This document shows positions 40,780 through 48,220 of a DNA stretch of 64,000 bases, piece after piece (the first letter of the stretch is position 1; each line of letters opens with the position of its first letter). Source of the DNA: Chrysophaeum taylorii (taxonomy: Eukaryota; Sar; Pelagophyceae; Pelagomonadales; Pelagomonadaceae); NCBI GenBank assembly GCA_029834535.1, contig JAQMWT010000105.1, forward strand, positions 1 through 64,000, written 5' to 3'. Position numbers and translations under genes: made by a program. A model generated the notes under the pieces. That model was not told where the DNA came from. It did no database searches and saw only the letters and a list, made by a program, of their open reading frames with translations.

Positions 40780-41405
40780 AAGGTGCGGGGATGGGGCAGG
40801 TGCGGGGACGAGGAGAGTGCGAGGACGGGAGGTCGCGAGGAAGGGGCGCGGGGGCGGGGATATCGCGGGGAAGAGGAAGGTGCGAGGTTGGGGAAGATGC
40901 GGGGACGAGGAGAGTGCGAGGACGGGGAGATCGCGGGGAAGGGGAAGGTGCGAGGACAGGGATGTCGCGAGGAAGAGGAAGGTGCGGGGACCGGGGACAT
41001 CGCGGGAAGAGGAAGATGCGAGGTCGGGGAAGGTGCGGGGACGAGGAGGGTGCGAGGACGGGGAGAGCGCGAGGACGAGGAGAGTGCGGAGGAGGGGCGA
41101 GTCGCGGGGAAAGGGGAAGGTGCGAGGACGGGGAGATCGAGGGAAGAGGGAGTGCGGGGAGCAGGGAAGTCGCGGGGACGAGGGAGGTCGCGGGGACGGG
41201 GAAGGTGCGGGGAACGGGGAAGGTGCGGGGAGGGAAGGTGCGGGAACGGGGAAGGTGCGGGGAGGGAAGGTGCGGGACGGGAAGGTGGGGGGGCGGGGAA
41301 GGTGCGGGGAGCGAGGAAGGCGCGGGGAGAGAAAGTGCGGGGGCGGGGAAGGTGCGGGGACGGGGAAGGTGCGGGGCGCGGGGAAGGTGCGGGGACGGGG
41401 ATTTT
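40780..41405 (+). repeat. GC-rich minisatellite, right array
   Basis: More than 35 diverged copies of a 15-18-bp unit (GGGGAAGGTGCGGGGAC and GGAAGAGGAAGGTGCGAGG). Long open frames on both strands are artefacts of repeat length. Confidence 0.92.
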
Positions 41406-42112
41406 CCCCTTTCGACTCTCGGCCCGTGACCAACCAACCAGGTCGCTAAAAGTGGTGGTCACGTCAAGTCACGACGAAAAGGTCAAGAAGGTCAACACTT
41501 AAGAAGAATGGTCTAGGTTTAACGTCAAAAAAATGTTGCTGACACGACCTTGACGTCAAGGTGCAGCCCTGAAGGGTTTGGTAGAACAGGAGGACACTTA
41601 AAATCTTAACTACTAATCGACAGATGTTTGTCTGTCTGTCTGTCTTTAAATGTCGACTGCTAAGAGGGGGGGGTGTGTGTGGGGAGCATGAAGGATGTGG
41701 GTGGGTTTGTGGTAGGAGGGATGTGCCTGACGGGCGGGATATGTACGCGGGACCTAGTCGGGGTCATCGCCGAGGCGTGGGGCAGGCGAAGAGAGGACGG
41801 GCCCCGCCCGTAGGTCGTACGCATGCTGCCGCCGGACGTATGTGCGACGAAGGGTGACGTCCTGCTGGGATCGGGCGGCCTGGGTGGGTTCCCGAGGCGG
41901 CGACATGGGTGAGGGCGGTGAGGCACAGCGAGCCCGGCCTAATGCGTTGGCGATCCCCCATCGGTAGATGCGGCGAGTTTGGGCCTTTGCCTCTGTGAAG
42001 TTGGCGCAGCGCTTGTCACCCAGGTTCGCGCAGCGCGCTGCGCATGTTTGGGCGCAGCGTGGCACGCCGCGCTGGCCTCAAAGGCACGACGAGGCCGGCG
42101 ACGGTGCCGTAG

Positions 42113-43834
42113 CTACGTAGCCGCTGTTCGACAGGGCCCAAGAAGCCAGGCGGTGGTGCTGTACCCGGCTGGGGACGATGGCGTCGATGCCGCGGGCGTG
42201 AGCGAGGTATTCGGAGTGGACTTGCGCTGCGCGCCGATCGACAGGCGACGGGTGGAGGGATGGAGGGCGTGGGCGGTGTACAACGAACCCCAAGCGAGGT
42301 TTTGATATCGTAGAGTTGCTCCTGTTGTCGAGCGTGGTGAGGATGTCTGGGACGACTTGACGTCGGGCGAGATTGCCTCGGTACCGGCCGTAGAGGCGCG
42401 TGCGAATGGTAGGGGCGCGACGTCAGCAAAGATGCCGAAAACCTCGGACAGGGCTGGGATGCCGGCCTCTTTGACGCTGCCGTGGACGCAGTCGAGCTGG
42501 CCGTCATGCCAGGTGGTCCGCGCTCCTCCGCGGTTGACAAGGTTGGCCTGCGTGAGAAGCACCTTGCCGTGAGCGTCGAGAACGACGCCAGTGCCCAGAA
42601 TGCGAGTGCCCACGAGGCCCAAACAAGCTGGAGAGGGGTAGCCAAAGTACTGGGCACACATCTCAGCCCAGCAGCGGTTGGGGATTTGAAGGCCAGAGCT
42701 GGGCCACGAGCTGATGAACGTGGTCGAGAAGCGATCCCATGAGGACGCCGCTACTCGAAGTGCTTCGGTGATGGGAAGGGTGGCCGCAAGGCGCTGGAGT
42801 GCAGTGGCCCGAGCTGTCTCGCGCTGGGAGGTTAGAGCACGCTGGAGTTGGGGTATGAGCACGGGTGTCGAGATGGTGGGGTCGACGAGGACGCCCATGG
42901 AGACGAATTCGTGGGAGAGAGGACCGTCGACGAGATGAACGTTGGCGGGGTCGCCGGAACCAGCGCCGCCGTGGGAAGCCAGCGTGGTACGGAGATCAGC
43001 CCGAAGTCCGTCCCACGCAGTCTCGAGTGCCCGCCCCAGGCGGCAACCGGATGCGAGGAGGTGGTGCCAACGGTGCAACTCGTTACCTTTGCGAAAAGAA
43101 GTGGCACCCAGGACCGAGGCGAGGCGGGGGAGGTAGCCAGGGACCTCCAAGGCACCCGTAGGATCGCGAAGGTCGACGAGGTGTGGGAGGGCCTGGGCCG
43201 CCGTGCCAACAAAGGCGGCGGGGCTGAGGTCGGCGCAGGAGCGAATGCCGCCACCCCCACTTCGAGCAGGAAGACGGGGGCGTTGGAGGACGATGCCGGT
43301 GGAGTCAAAAACCTGACGCGGATCTGCGCCAAGTGCTGTGGCGACGAAGCTGAGGACGGCAACGTCGAAGCGGCGGAGCGCGCTCAAGGCATTGGTGGGG
43401 TAGCAGTGTTGCGCGATGTAGTCCATGCGCGGGGCGATGCAGTAGCGGCCCAACGAGTACATGCAGTGGGGGGAGACGTTCTGGAGCTTGGTGCGAATAC
43501 GGCTCATGTAGCTCATCTGAGCGTCAGCCTCGCGTTGCAAGGTAGCTTCGACATAGGCATCTCCGGCGTGTCCGGGGGGGGCGATGGGCACACCGTAGAT
43601 TACAAGGCCGTCGGCGACAACGGGGATACCAGCAAGAGTACGCGTGCCGTCAGGCGCAACTTGGACGTGGTCGTGAACATCGGGGTGATCAAGAAAGCCC
43701 GTGCCAAGTGCCGGACAGAACGCTACGCACTTGTCGAGGCGGAGCTCCTCGCCGCTAGCTTGGATGTCGCGGGCGTACTGCAGGAGGGCGTCGACAACCT
43801 CACGAGGGGAACCAGAGATGACGCCGTCGTCCAT
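42113..43834 (-). CDS. LINE RT motif C to C-terminal domain
   Basis: Starts at the catalytic motif, FGMDDGVISGSP, an unusual form of the FADD box. Continues through REVVDALLQYARDIQASGEE, LRLDKCVAFCP, YIAQHCYPTNALSALRRFDV and a thumb-like region to NRCWAEMCAQYFGYPSPACL and WHDGQLDCVHGSVKEAGIPA. Close to the end, frames compete: VVPDILTTLDNR in one and LYDIKT in another (42301-42355). Together they form PD-x(n)-DIK, a PD-(D/E)xK-like nuclease core. Confidence 0.85.
   Translation of the reverse strand: MDDGVISGSPREVVDALLQYARDIQASGEELRLDKCVAFCPALGTGFLDHPDVHDHVQVAPDGTRTLAGIPVVADGLVIYGVPIAPPGHAGDAYVEATLQREADAQMSYMSRIRTKLQNVSPHCMYSLGRYCIAPRMDYIAQHCYPTNALSALRRFDVAVLSFVATALGADPRQVFDSTGIVLQRPRLPARSGGGGIRSCADLSPAAFVGTAAQALPHLVDLRDPTGALEVPGYLPRLASVLGATSFRKGNELHRWHHLLASGCRLGRALETAWDGLRADLRTTLASHGGAGSGDPANVHLVDGPLSHEFVSMGVLVDPTISTPVLIPQLQRALTSQRETARATALQRLAATLPITEALRVAASSWDRFSTTFISSWPSSGLQIPNRCWAEMCAQYFGYPSPACLGLVGTRILGTGVVLDAHGKVLLTQANLVNRGGARTTWHDGQLDCVHGSVKEAGIPALSEVFGIFADVAPLPFARASTAGTEAISPDVKSSQTSSPRSTTGATLRYQNLAWGSLYTAHALHPSTRRLSIGAQRKSTPNTSLTPAASTPSSPAGYSTTAWLLGPCRTAAT
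42298..42355 (-). other. PD...DIK nuclease-like motif of the LINE
   Basis: On the minus strand CCAGAC (Pro-Asp, 42345-42350) is followed 12 or so codons later by GATATCAAA (Asp-Ile-Lys, 42301-42309). One indel lies between them. Confidence 0.6.
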
Positions 43835-44265
43835 GCCAAATCGGGCGTAGCCGGCACATGAACGTAAGCGGTGTCAAGGGCCTGAGCGGCGTCATGCGTT
43901 GCCAGACAGTACGCCGGTGGATAGGTGGGGTCGCCTTGCTGGCCGCCTTCTTGAGAGTCGAAGGGGGCGCGATCGAGGCCGGTGGGGCCGTGGAGGGCCA
44001 CCCAGGATGCCGGCCGCAATTGCTTGAACATAAGGTGGCCAAAGGCACGCAGCTTAGCGTTGGCGTGGTTTGCGAGTTTGTCCACGACGGTCCGGCGCTT
44101 GAGCTCGTTGAAGGCGTTGCGTTTGTCCAGCTTGATGATGACCTGGTCGGGGTACTGCTCCGCGGGTGCGGACGCCAAAGACGAGGCGCGAGGGGCCGCC
44201 CTTGACCCCGACGGCAACGTTGATCGGGTACAGTGCCTCAGAGGCTCGGAGTGGAGGCTACGCAC
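43723..44265 (-). CDS. LINE reverse transcriptase palm, motifs A and B
   Basis: IIKLDKRNAFNELKRRTVVD carries motif A (Asp codon at about 44125-44127) and FDSQEGGQQGDPTYPPAYCL carries motif B (about 43927-43950). The frame then shifts, and motif C is in the next frame. Confidence 0.88.
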   Translation of the reverse strand: MRSLHSEPLRHCTRSTLPSGSRAAPRASSLASAPAEQYPDQVIIKLDKRNAFNELKRRTVVDKLANHANAKLRAFGHLMFKQLRPASWVALHGPTGLDRAPFDSQEGGQQGDPTYPPAYCLATHDAAQALDTAYVHVPATPDLAWTTASSLVPLVRLSTPSCSTPATSKLAARSSASTSA

Positions 44266-44370
44266 AAGGCACCGTCCAGTGGCACGGCGGCGGACGGTGC
44301 CAATGCCGATAGGTCGAACGTCAGGTGCTTGGTTAGTCAGCGGCGCGTCGTTTTACCAACGGAATGAGGG

Positions 44371-45126
44371 TTACCGTGGTGGTGATGAAGTAATACCAGT
44401 CAGGAAGAGCTCCGCGAACGAACAAGGTCTCAAGGTTGTCGATTTTGTCCATCGCCGAGCGTGCCTTGACGTTGCTCGGGAAGGGCTGGGCGAAAACGGA
44501 AGGAATTCATTGCGGCACTGGTCGGGGCCCACACCAGCCTTCGGCCGGAGCGTGCGGTAAGTTTCACGCAGGGCGACCGAGAGTGTGGCGAGCCCTTGCG
44601 GGTGGTTGGGGAAAGTGTGAAGGTCCTCCTTGCGAGCAGGATGTTTGGACACGAGTTGGCGCATGACGTCTGGGTGGCATGGGTCGGCGATGCCCAGGCT
44701 GGTGAGAATACGGCACGCCCGAGAGAGGTCGCCAGATTCAGCGAGTCGCAATGCACGAAGTGCGTCGTCATCGTCGGGGGCCGCCCGTGAGCGTACATGG
44801 GAGCGCACGCGAGTCACGTCGTGGAGGTAGCCGTCAATGAGGAGGTCGTAACGCCCTGCGGCGAAGGCTGTAAAGCGGTCAGTGAGCACGTCGGGCCGAC
44901 GGGCGCCGCCTCGTGGTGCTCGCCGAAGAAGTAGGCTGTGAAGGCTCATGTACCAAAGGAGGGCACGGTCACGAGCGTTATCGGAAGTGGCGTCTTCAAA
45001 CCATGAACACACCTCGGCCATTGCGCTCGCCCATGCCTCGCGGAATTGGGCGGGAATGGTGCGAATGCAAGAGCACGGCGATATAATGAGGTCTTTGATG
45101 GAGACCTCGTCGATCGCAGAGCGCAA
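44371..45126 (-). CDS. LINE segment between finger and RT palm
   Basis: Helical region (REAWASAMAEVCSWFEDATS; RALLWYMSLHSLLLRR) followed by ALRALRLAESGDLSRACRIL and LRPKAGVGPDQCRNEFLPF. The last phrase equals the RT entry motif (AxGPDxxRxEFL) common in microbial-eukaryote LINEs. A frameshift near 44485 separates it from the palm. Confidence 0.75.
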   Translation of the reverse strand: MRSAIDEVSIKDLIISPCSCIRTIPAQFREAWASAMAEVCSWFEDATSDNARDRALLWYMSLHSLLLRRAPRGGARRPDVLTDRFTAFAAGRYDLLIDGYLHDVTRVRSHVRSRAAPDDDDALRALRLAESGDLSRACRILTSLGIADPCHPDVMRQLVSKHPARKEDLHTFPNHPQGLATLSVALRETYRTLRPKAGVGPDQCRNEFLPFSPSPSRATSRHARRWTKSTTLRPCSFAELFLTGITSSPPR

Positions 45127-45136
45127 ATCGCTCAGG

Positions 45137-46186
45137 TCACGTGGACGGCGTGTCGGGAGGAGGGGCTGGCCGGATGACGTAGGGTGGGCGGGGGCAACAG
45201 ACGGTGGCGCGAATGTGACCGAGGCCCAATGGGAGAAATGCCAGGAGACGCGCTCGTGGGGGCTGCAGCCGTGACAGGGGTGTTGCGGTGGCTGGTGGCA
45301 GGGGGGGCGCGGCGGTTGCCGGCGGCAGCGGCGGGGGTGGAGGAGGTGCTAGTAGTGGGGGGTGGTCCGGCCAGCGGCAGGGGTGTGGCGGCTGGCTGTG
45401 GCATTCGCAGTGCGGTTGCCAGACGCAGTGGTGCGGCGGTTGCCAGCGGGAGGGGTGGTAGGGGTGTTGCGAGTGCCAGTGGATCGCGTGCGGGAGCCAA
45501 TGTGGGAGAGGCGGGCGGCACGGGCAGCTTGAGCAGCGTGGGCGGCAGCGCGATGGGCGAGGTAAGCGTCGGCGCTGGCAGCAGCGGCGGCGGCCCGTCC
45601 CGTGTCGAGTTGGAGTGCCGCAGCAGCGGCAGCAGCAGCGTGCATAGCGGCGAGATGGCGTTCCGCAGCAGCAGCGGCTCGAGCGGCAAGGGCGGCGTCG
45701 CGCATACGCGCTCGAATGCGATATCGGGCGGTAGTGGCGGCAAGGGCTGCAGCAAGTGGGAAAATGCGGTGAGGTGCGGCAGCGCGGACCTGGGGGGGGA
45801 GAGTGCACAGACACCCAGCTTTGATGAGGGCGGACCATGCGTATAGGACTGCGGCAGTTGGGGCACGGCGGAAGGCGCGCGCGGTTGGTGGGCGCCACGT
45901 CAGGGTCGCCTTGGTCGCCGGCGAGGTTGCTTAGCGCCCACTGACCAACGCAGGCGGGGTGCAGGACCACGCGACAGCAGCGGACTTGGCAACGGGTAAA
46001 GCAAGGGCTGGAGCATATAGGACAAGCGCGGTCCCGGAGGTAGCTGACATAGCGGCCGGCCGTGTGGCGCAGGAAGCGGCGGATTATTGCCAGGGATCGA
46101 CGAGCACGTAATCGCTTCCAGGCTCGAAATTGGTGCCGAAGAAGGGCCGCTGCGTAGTGGAGTGGCGGGCCAGGAGTCTGGCGCAA
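45137..46186 (-). CDS. LINE N-terminal region with RING/RING-CH-like finger
   Basis: Residues about 50-115 read RDRACPICSSPCFTRC, CCRVVLHPACVGQWALSNLA and PPCPNCRSPIRM (46024-45853). The spacing C-x2-C...C-C-x4-H-x2-C...C-x2-C fits a RING or RING-CH finger. Upstream is a basic helix (RHQFRAWKRLRARRSLAIIR). After the finger the true frame shifts to an alanine-rich helical stretch (ARMRDAALAARAAAAAERHL, about 45708). N-terminal fingers of RLE LINEs usually bind target DNA; a RING-like one could instead act in ubiquitin transfer. Function is inferred. Confidence 0.65.
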   Translation of the reverse strand: MRQTPGPPLHYAAALLRHQFRAWKRLRARRSLAIIRRFLRHTAGRYVSYLRDRACPICSSPCFTRCQVRCCRVVLHPACVGQWALSNLAGDQGDPDVAPTNRARLPPCPNCRSPIRMVRPHQSWVSVHSPPPGPRCRTSPHFPTCCSPCRHYRPISHSSAYARRRPCRSSRCCCGTPSRRYARCCCRCCGTPTRHGTGRRRCCQRRRLPRPSRCRPRCSSCPCRPPLPHWLPHAIHWHSQHPYHPSRWQPPHHCVWQPHCECHSQPPHPCRWPDHPPLLAPPPPPPLPPATAAPPLPPATATPLSRLQPPRARLLAFLPLGLGHIRATVCCPRPPYVIRPAPPPDTPST

Positions 46187-46809
46187 GGCCGCGACGCGGT
46201 TTTGCCGGGCAGCACGTGCTTGAGCGTGTTGAGCGCGGGTGCGTATGACGCGGGCGACATCCGGATGTGCAGAGTTGGTGCATGCGCGTGAAGGCGAGGC
46301 AGATAGCGGCGGCTGAGAGGTAGGTGACGGCCCGAGGGTGGCGAGGAATTTGGCGTGGGTGTGGCAGACGCCGGGAAATTGGTGGCAGTGGGTGTGACGG
46401 ACTGTGTGGGCGTAGCAGGTGAGCGACGGGCACGGAGGTGCTGCCGAGCGCGAACAAAGCGCTGAAGACGGAGCGCGGCGGTGTGACGTGGCTGACCAGG
46501 AGCGCGGCGCAGGGTCGCAACGAGGTTCTGTCGAGCAGCACGTGCAAGAGTATGATGAGCGCGACTTCGGGCAGCACGAGCGGTGGACGAGAAAGTAGAG
46601 TGCGGGGCAGGGGTCGGAGGCAGAGCCGGTTGTGGTGGCGGAGGGGGAGTTGGCGAGATCTGGGTCGCGGAGGCGGGCGGCGAGTGAGCCGGTGTGGCCG
46701 CAGCAGACGATGGAGGGCTGTCGGTAGCGAGAGCTCCCTGGGGTTGAGTCCGTGCGCGAAAGCGGCGCTGGAGACGAGTCGCAGCGTGGTGGCGAGACTC
46801 ACCAGGATC

Positions 46810-46832
46810 GTGTCTGTCTGTCTGTCTGTCTG
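46810..46832 (+). repeat. TCTG/TTTG microsatellite beyond the LINE 5' end
   Basis: GTCTGTCTGTCTGTCTGTTT directly follows the LINE 5' end and leads to the Helitron TCCTCGATTTAGGG block. With 41626-41644 it forms the split target. Confidence 0.85.
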
Positions 46833-46834
46833 TT

Positions 46835-47490
46835 TGCTCCTCGATTTAGGGTAAGGATCAGGTAGGCGCGAGAGTAAGGATCAGGTAGGCGCGAGAGCCA
46901 GACATTGATCCTCCAAGCCGTCTACGGCGACCTCGCAGACTATTTCCACGACCCGCGGCGGCTCTTTCAGCGCGCCATTCTCACGCCCCGTCGAAACGAT
47001 GTTGTCGATGCTGACAACGCGCGCATGACCGCGGCCTTTTTTTCCCGGAGACGAGGCGTCGGAGTTCTTTTCGGCTGACTAGGCTGGGTCGGAAGACGAC
47101 GCCTCGCTCTTTACAGTAGAGTTTTCAACTCCCTGACAACCAACGGTATGCTGACTTTGATCGCGAGCTTAATGTCTTCGCAACCTCGACCCGTCGCACG
47201 GCCACTGCAACGGTACCAGATACATGATCGATCGTGTCGTTGTCACCGAGGCTCCTCCAACCTGTATCGCTTAAGGCCCGCCTACGCCAAACGATCAACA
47301 AGAGCCAGGGCCAGACGCCCCGCGAGGTCGGCGTCCTCTTTCCCAAGCCCGTCTTCTGCCACGTCCAGCTCTACGTGGCTCTCTGTCGATCGGCTTCCCC
47401 GAGGATATACTCATCTGGGTCGACGACTCCACCCTACCCCACACGTGCTGCGCAATACCGATAAGCCCCCTCACGGCGTCTACACGCGCA
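46835..47490 (+). pseudogene. Helitron helicase relic of R7
   Basis: Representative relic. The TCCTCGATTTAGGGTAAGG block (partly duplicated) joins directly to the sequence for LQAVYGDLADYFHDPRRLFQ, i.e. to the position equal to about 53914 in the autonomous copy, so 5.7 kb is deleted. Further shared deletions remove the segment from LAHWVDGEKK to ELRRRQF. NKSQGQTPREVGVLFPKPVF is still readable. A TGACTAGG stop near 47079 is common to most relics. Confidence 0.85.
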
Positions 47491-47735
47491 CTGTAGGTGA
47501 ACTTACTGGGACCAGGTGAACTTACTGGGGTTGGAGATTGGGACTAGGTGAGCTGAGTGACCAGGTGAAACTGGGACCAGGTGAACATACTGGGGCTTTT
47601 AGCGTAAAGGTTTTATAGAGTAAACTCAATGGTTGGCGGCGCGTGCGGATCAAAGCAGCTTAGATTGGCGGAGGCGAGAGCGACGAGCTCAAAGGAGTTG
47701 GTGTGAGCTAGGTGAACTTACTGACCAGGTGAACT

Positions 47736-47955
47736 AACTAATTAACTTCGGACCTCTCCCGGGCATGGGAGCCAGGCTGGGCCGGCAGTAGCCGGTCCAG
47801 GATCACAGAGCAAAAATCACACAGCTGGGGTAGAGGCGAGGGATGAAAAGCCGTTGATGGCGGACCGCCACTGCGCGCGGTCTTGTGCGAGGTCGTGCCA
47901 CGAGTTGAAGGGGATGTCGCATTTCCGGAGTGCCTTGGCGAGCGACCTCCCGTAC
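47736..47955 (-). mobile_element. RTE-type LINE 3' fragment
   Basis: Interrupts the Helitron minisatellite phrase GGTGAACTTATATGAAACTT. The minus strand encodes GRSLAKALRKCDIPFNSWHD and LAQDRAQWRSAING, the W-x-x-LAxDRxxWR ending of RTE-clade LINE proteins, followed by a short 3' UTR ending in GTTAATTAGTTAG. A 5'-truncated fragment of a second LINE family. Confidence 0.7.
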
Positions 47956-48082
47956 ATGAAACTTACTGGGACCAGGTGAACTTACTGGGGTTAGAGATTG
48001 GGACTAGGTGAACTTACTGGCCTGCACTTGTCCTAACTACTAATCGACAGATGTTTGTCTGTTTGTCTGTTTGTTTGTCTGT

Positions 48083-48120
48083 CTTTAAATGTCGACTGCT
48101 AAGAGGGGGGGGTGTGTGTG
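48083..48120 (-). mobile_element. LINE 3'-end stub in the autonomous Helitron
   Basis: TCTTTAAATGTCGACTGCTAAG and the G/T-rich sequence after it match the LINE 3' end; only some 35 bases were inserted between microsatellite halves. Confidence 0.75.
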
Positions 48121-48220
48121 GTTGTCTGTCCCTCGATTTAGGGTAAGGATCAAAAGGATTAGGAGACGACGGTTGCTTTTTTCTGTACCCCAAGACGACG
48201 GTTGCTTTTTTCTGTACCCA

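Larger units (their letters stand above)
35873..41422. mobile_element. 5.5-kb insertion flanked by 9-bp direct repeats
   Basis: CCCGTGACC occurs at 35864-35872 and 41423-41431, exactly where hAT copy 2 is interrupted, so it is a target duplication. The ends share a short inverted similarity: GAGTCTCAAGGGGAA on the left against GAGTCGAAAGGGGAA in the complement of the right end. A 9-bp duplication fits Mutator-like elements, but no transposase of that family is recognisable. Contents: GC-rich minisatellites, 218-bp direct repeats, unknown ORFs and a MITE. Confidence 0.7.
32913..41571 (-). mobile_element. hAT transposon copy 2, inverted, 3' truncated and split
   Basis: Minus-strand homology to copy 1 covers 41571-41432 (5' terminal 140 bp, with the CAGGGCTGCACCTTGACGTC end at 41571) and 35872-32913 (internal region and transposase). 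The two parts are separated by a foreign insertion (35873-41422). The last 400 or so bases, including the 3' TIR, are missing at the Copia 2 border. Copies 1 and 2 are therefore inverted relatives about 20 kb apart. Confidence 0.92.
41645..46809 (-). mobile_element. Near full-length RLE-type LINE with RING-like finger
   Basis: On the minus strand the element starts at about 46809 and ends at about 41645 with TTAGCAGTCGACATTTAAAG and an AGACAGACAAAC tail. Both ends abut the TCTG/TTTG microsatellite. Coding order: RING-like finger, alanine-rich helix, reverse transcriptase, C-terminal PD...DIK motif. A single RT with an endonuclease-like C-terminus and no upstream APE is the plan of RLE-type LINEs (R2, R4/Dong, NeSL, CRE groups). 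The frame is broken many times. Confidence 0.85.
41604..48030 (+). mobile_element. Helitron-derived unit R7 with nested LINE and RTE pieces
   Basis: Starts TCTTAACTACTAATCG at 41604 and ends GGCCTGCACTTG at 48030. A near full-length LINE (about 41645-46809) occupies the microsatellite, whose halves remain at 41626-41644 and 46810-46832. The TCCTCGATTTAGGG block and helicase relic follow (46835-47490), then the minisatellite tail with a 220-bp RTE-type insertion (47736-47955). First unit of a four-unit head-to-tail array. Confidence 0.9.

Noticed and set aside
40615-41502. Long ORFs up to 295 codons on both strands
   Set aside because: Same repeat artefact; six overlapping open frames translate the 15-18-bp repeat.
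42848-43861. 337-codon plus-strand ORF
   Set aside because: Antisense of the LINE RT frame, which carries recognisable motifs.
45900-46802. 300-codon minus-strand ORF at the LINE 5' side
   Set aside because: Its overlap with the RING frame and Pro/Arg/Leu bias point to an off-frame; the RING frame is preferred. A short ORF1 in this region cannot be fully excluded.
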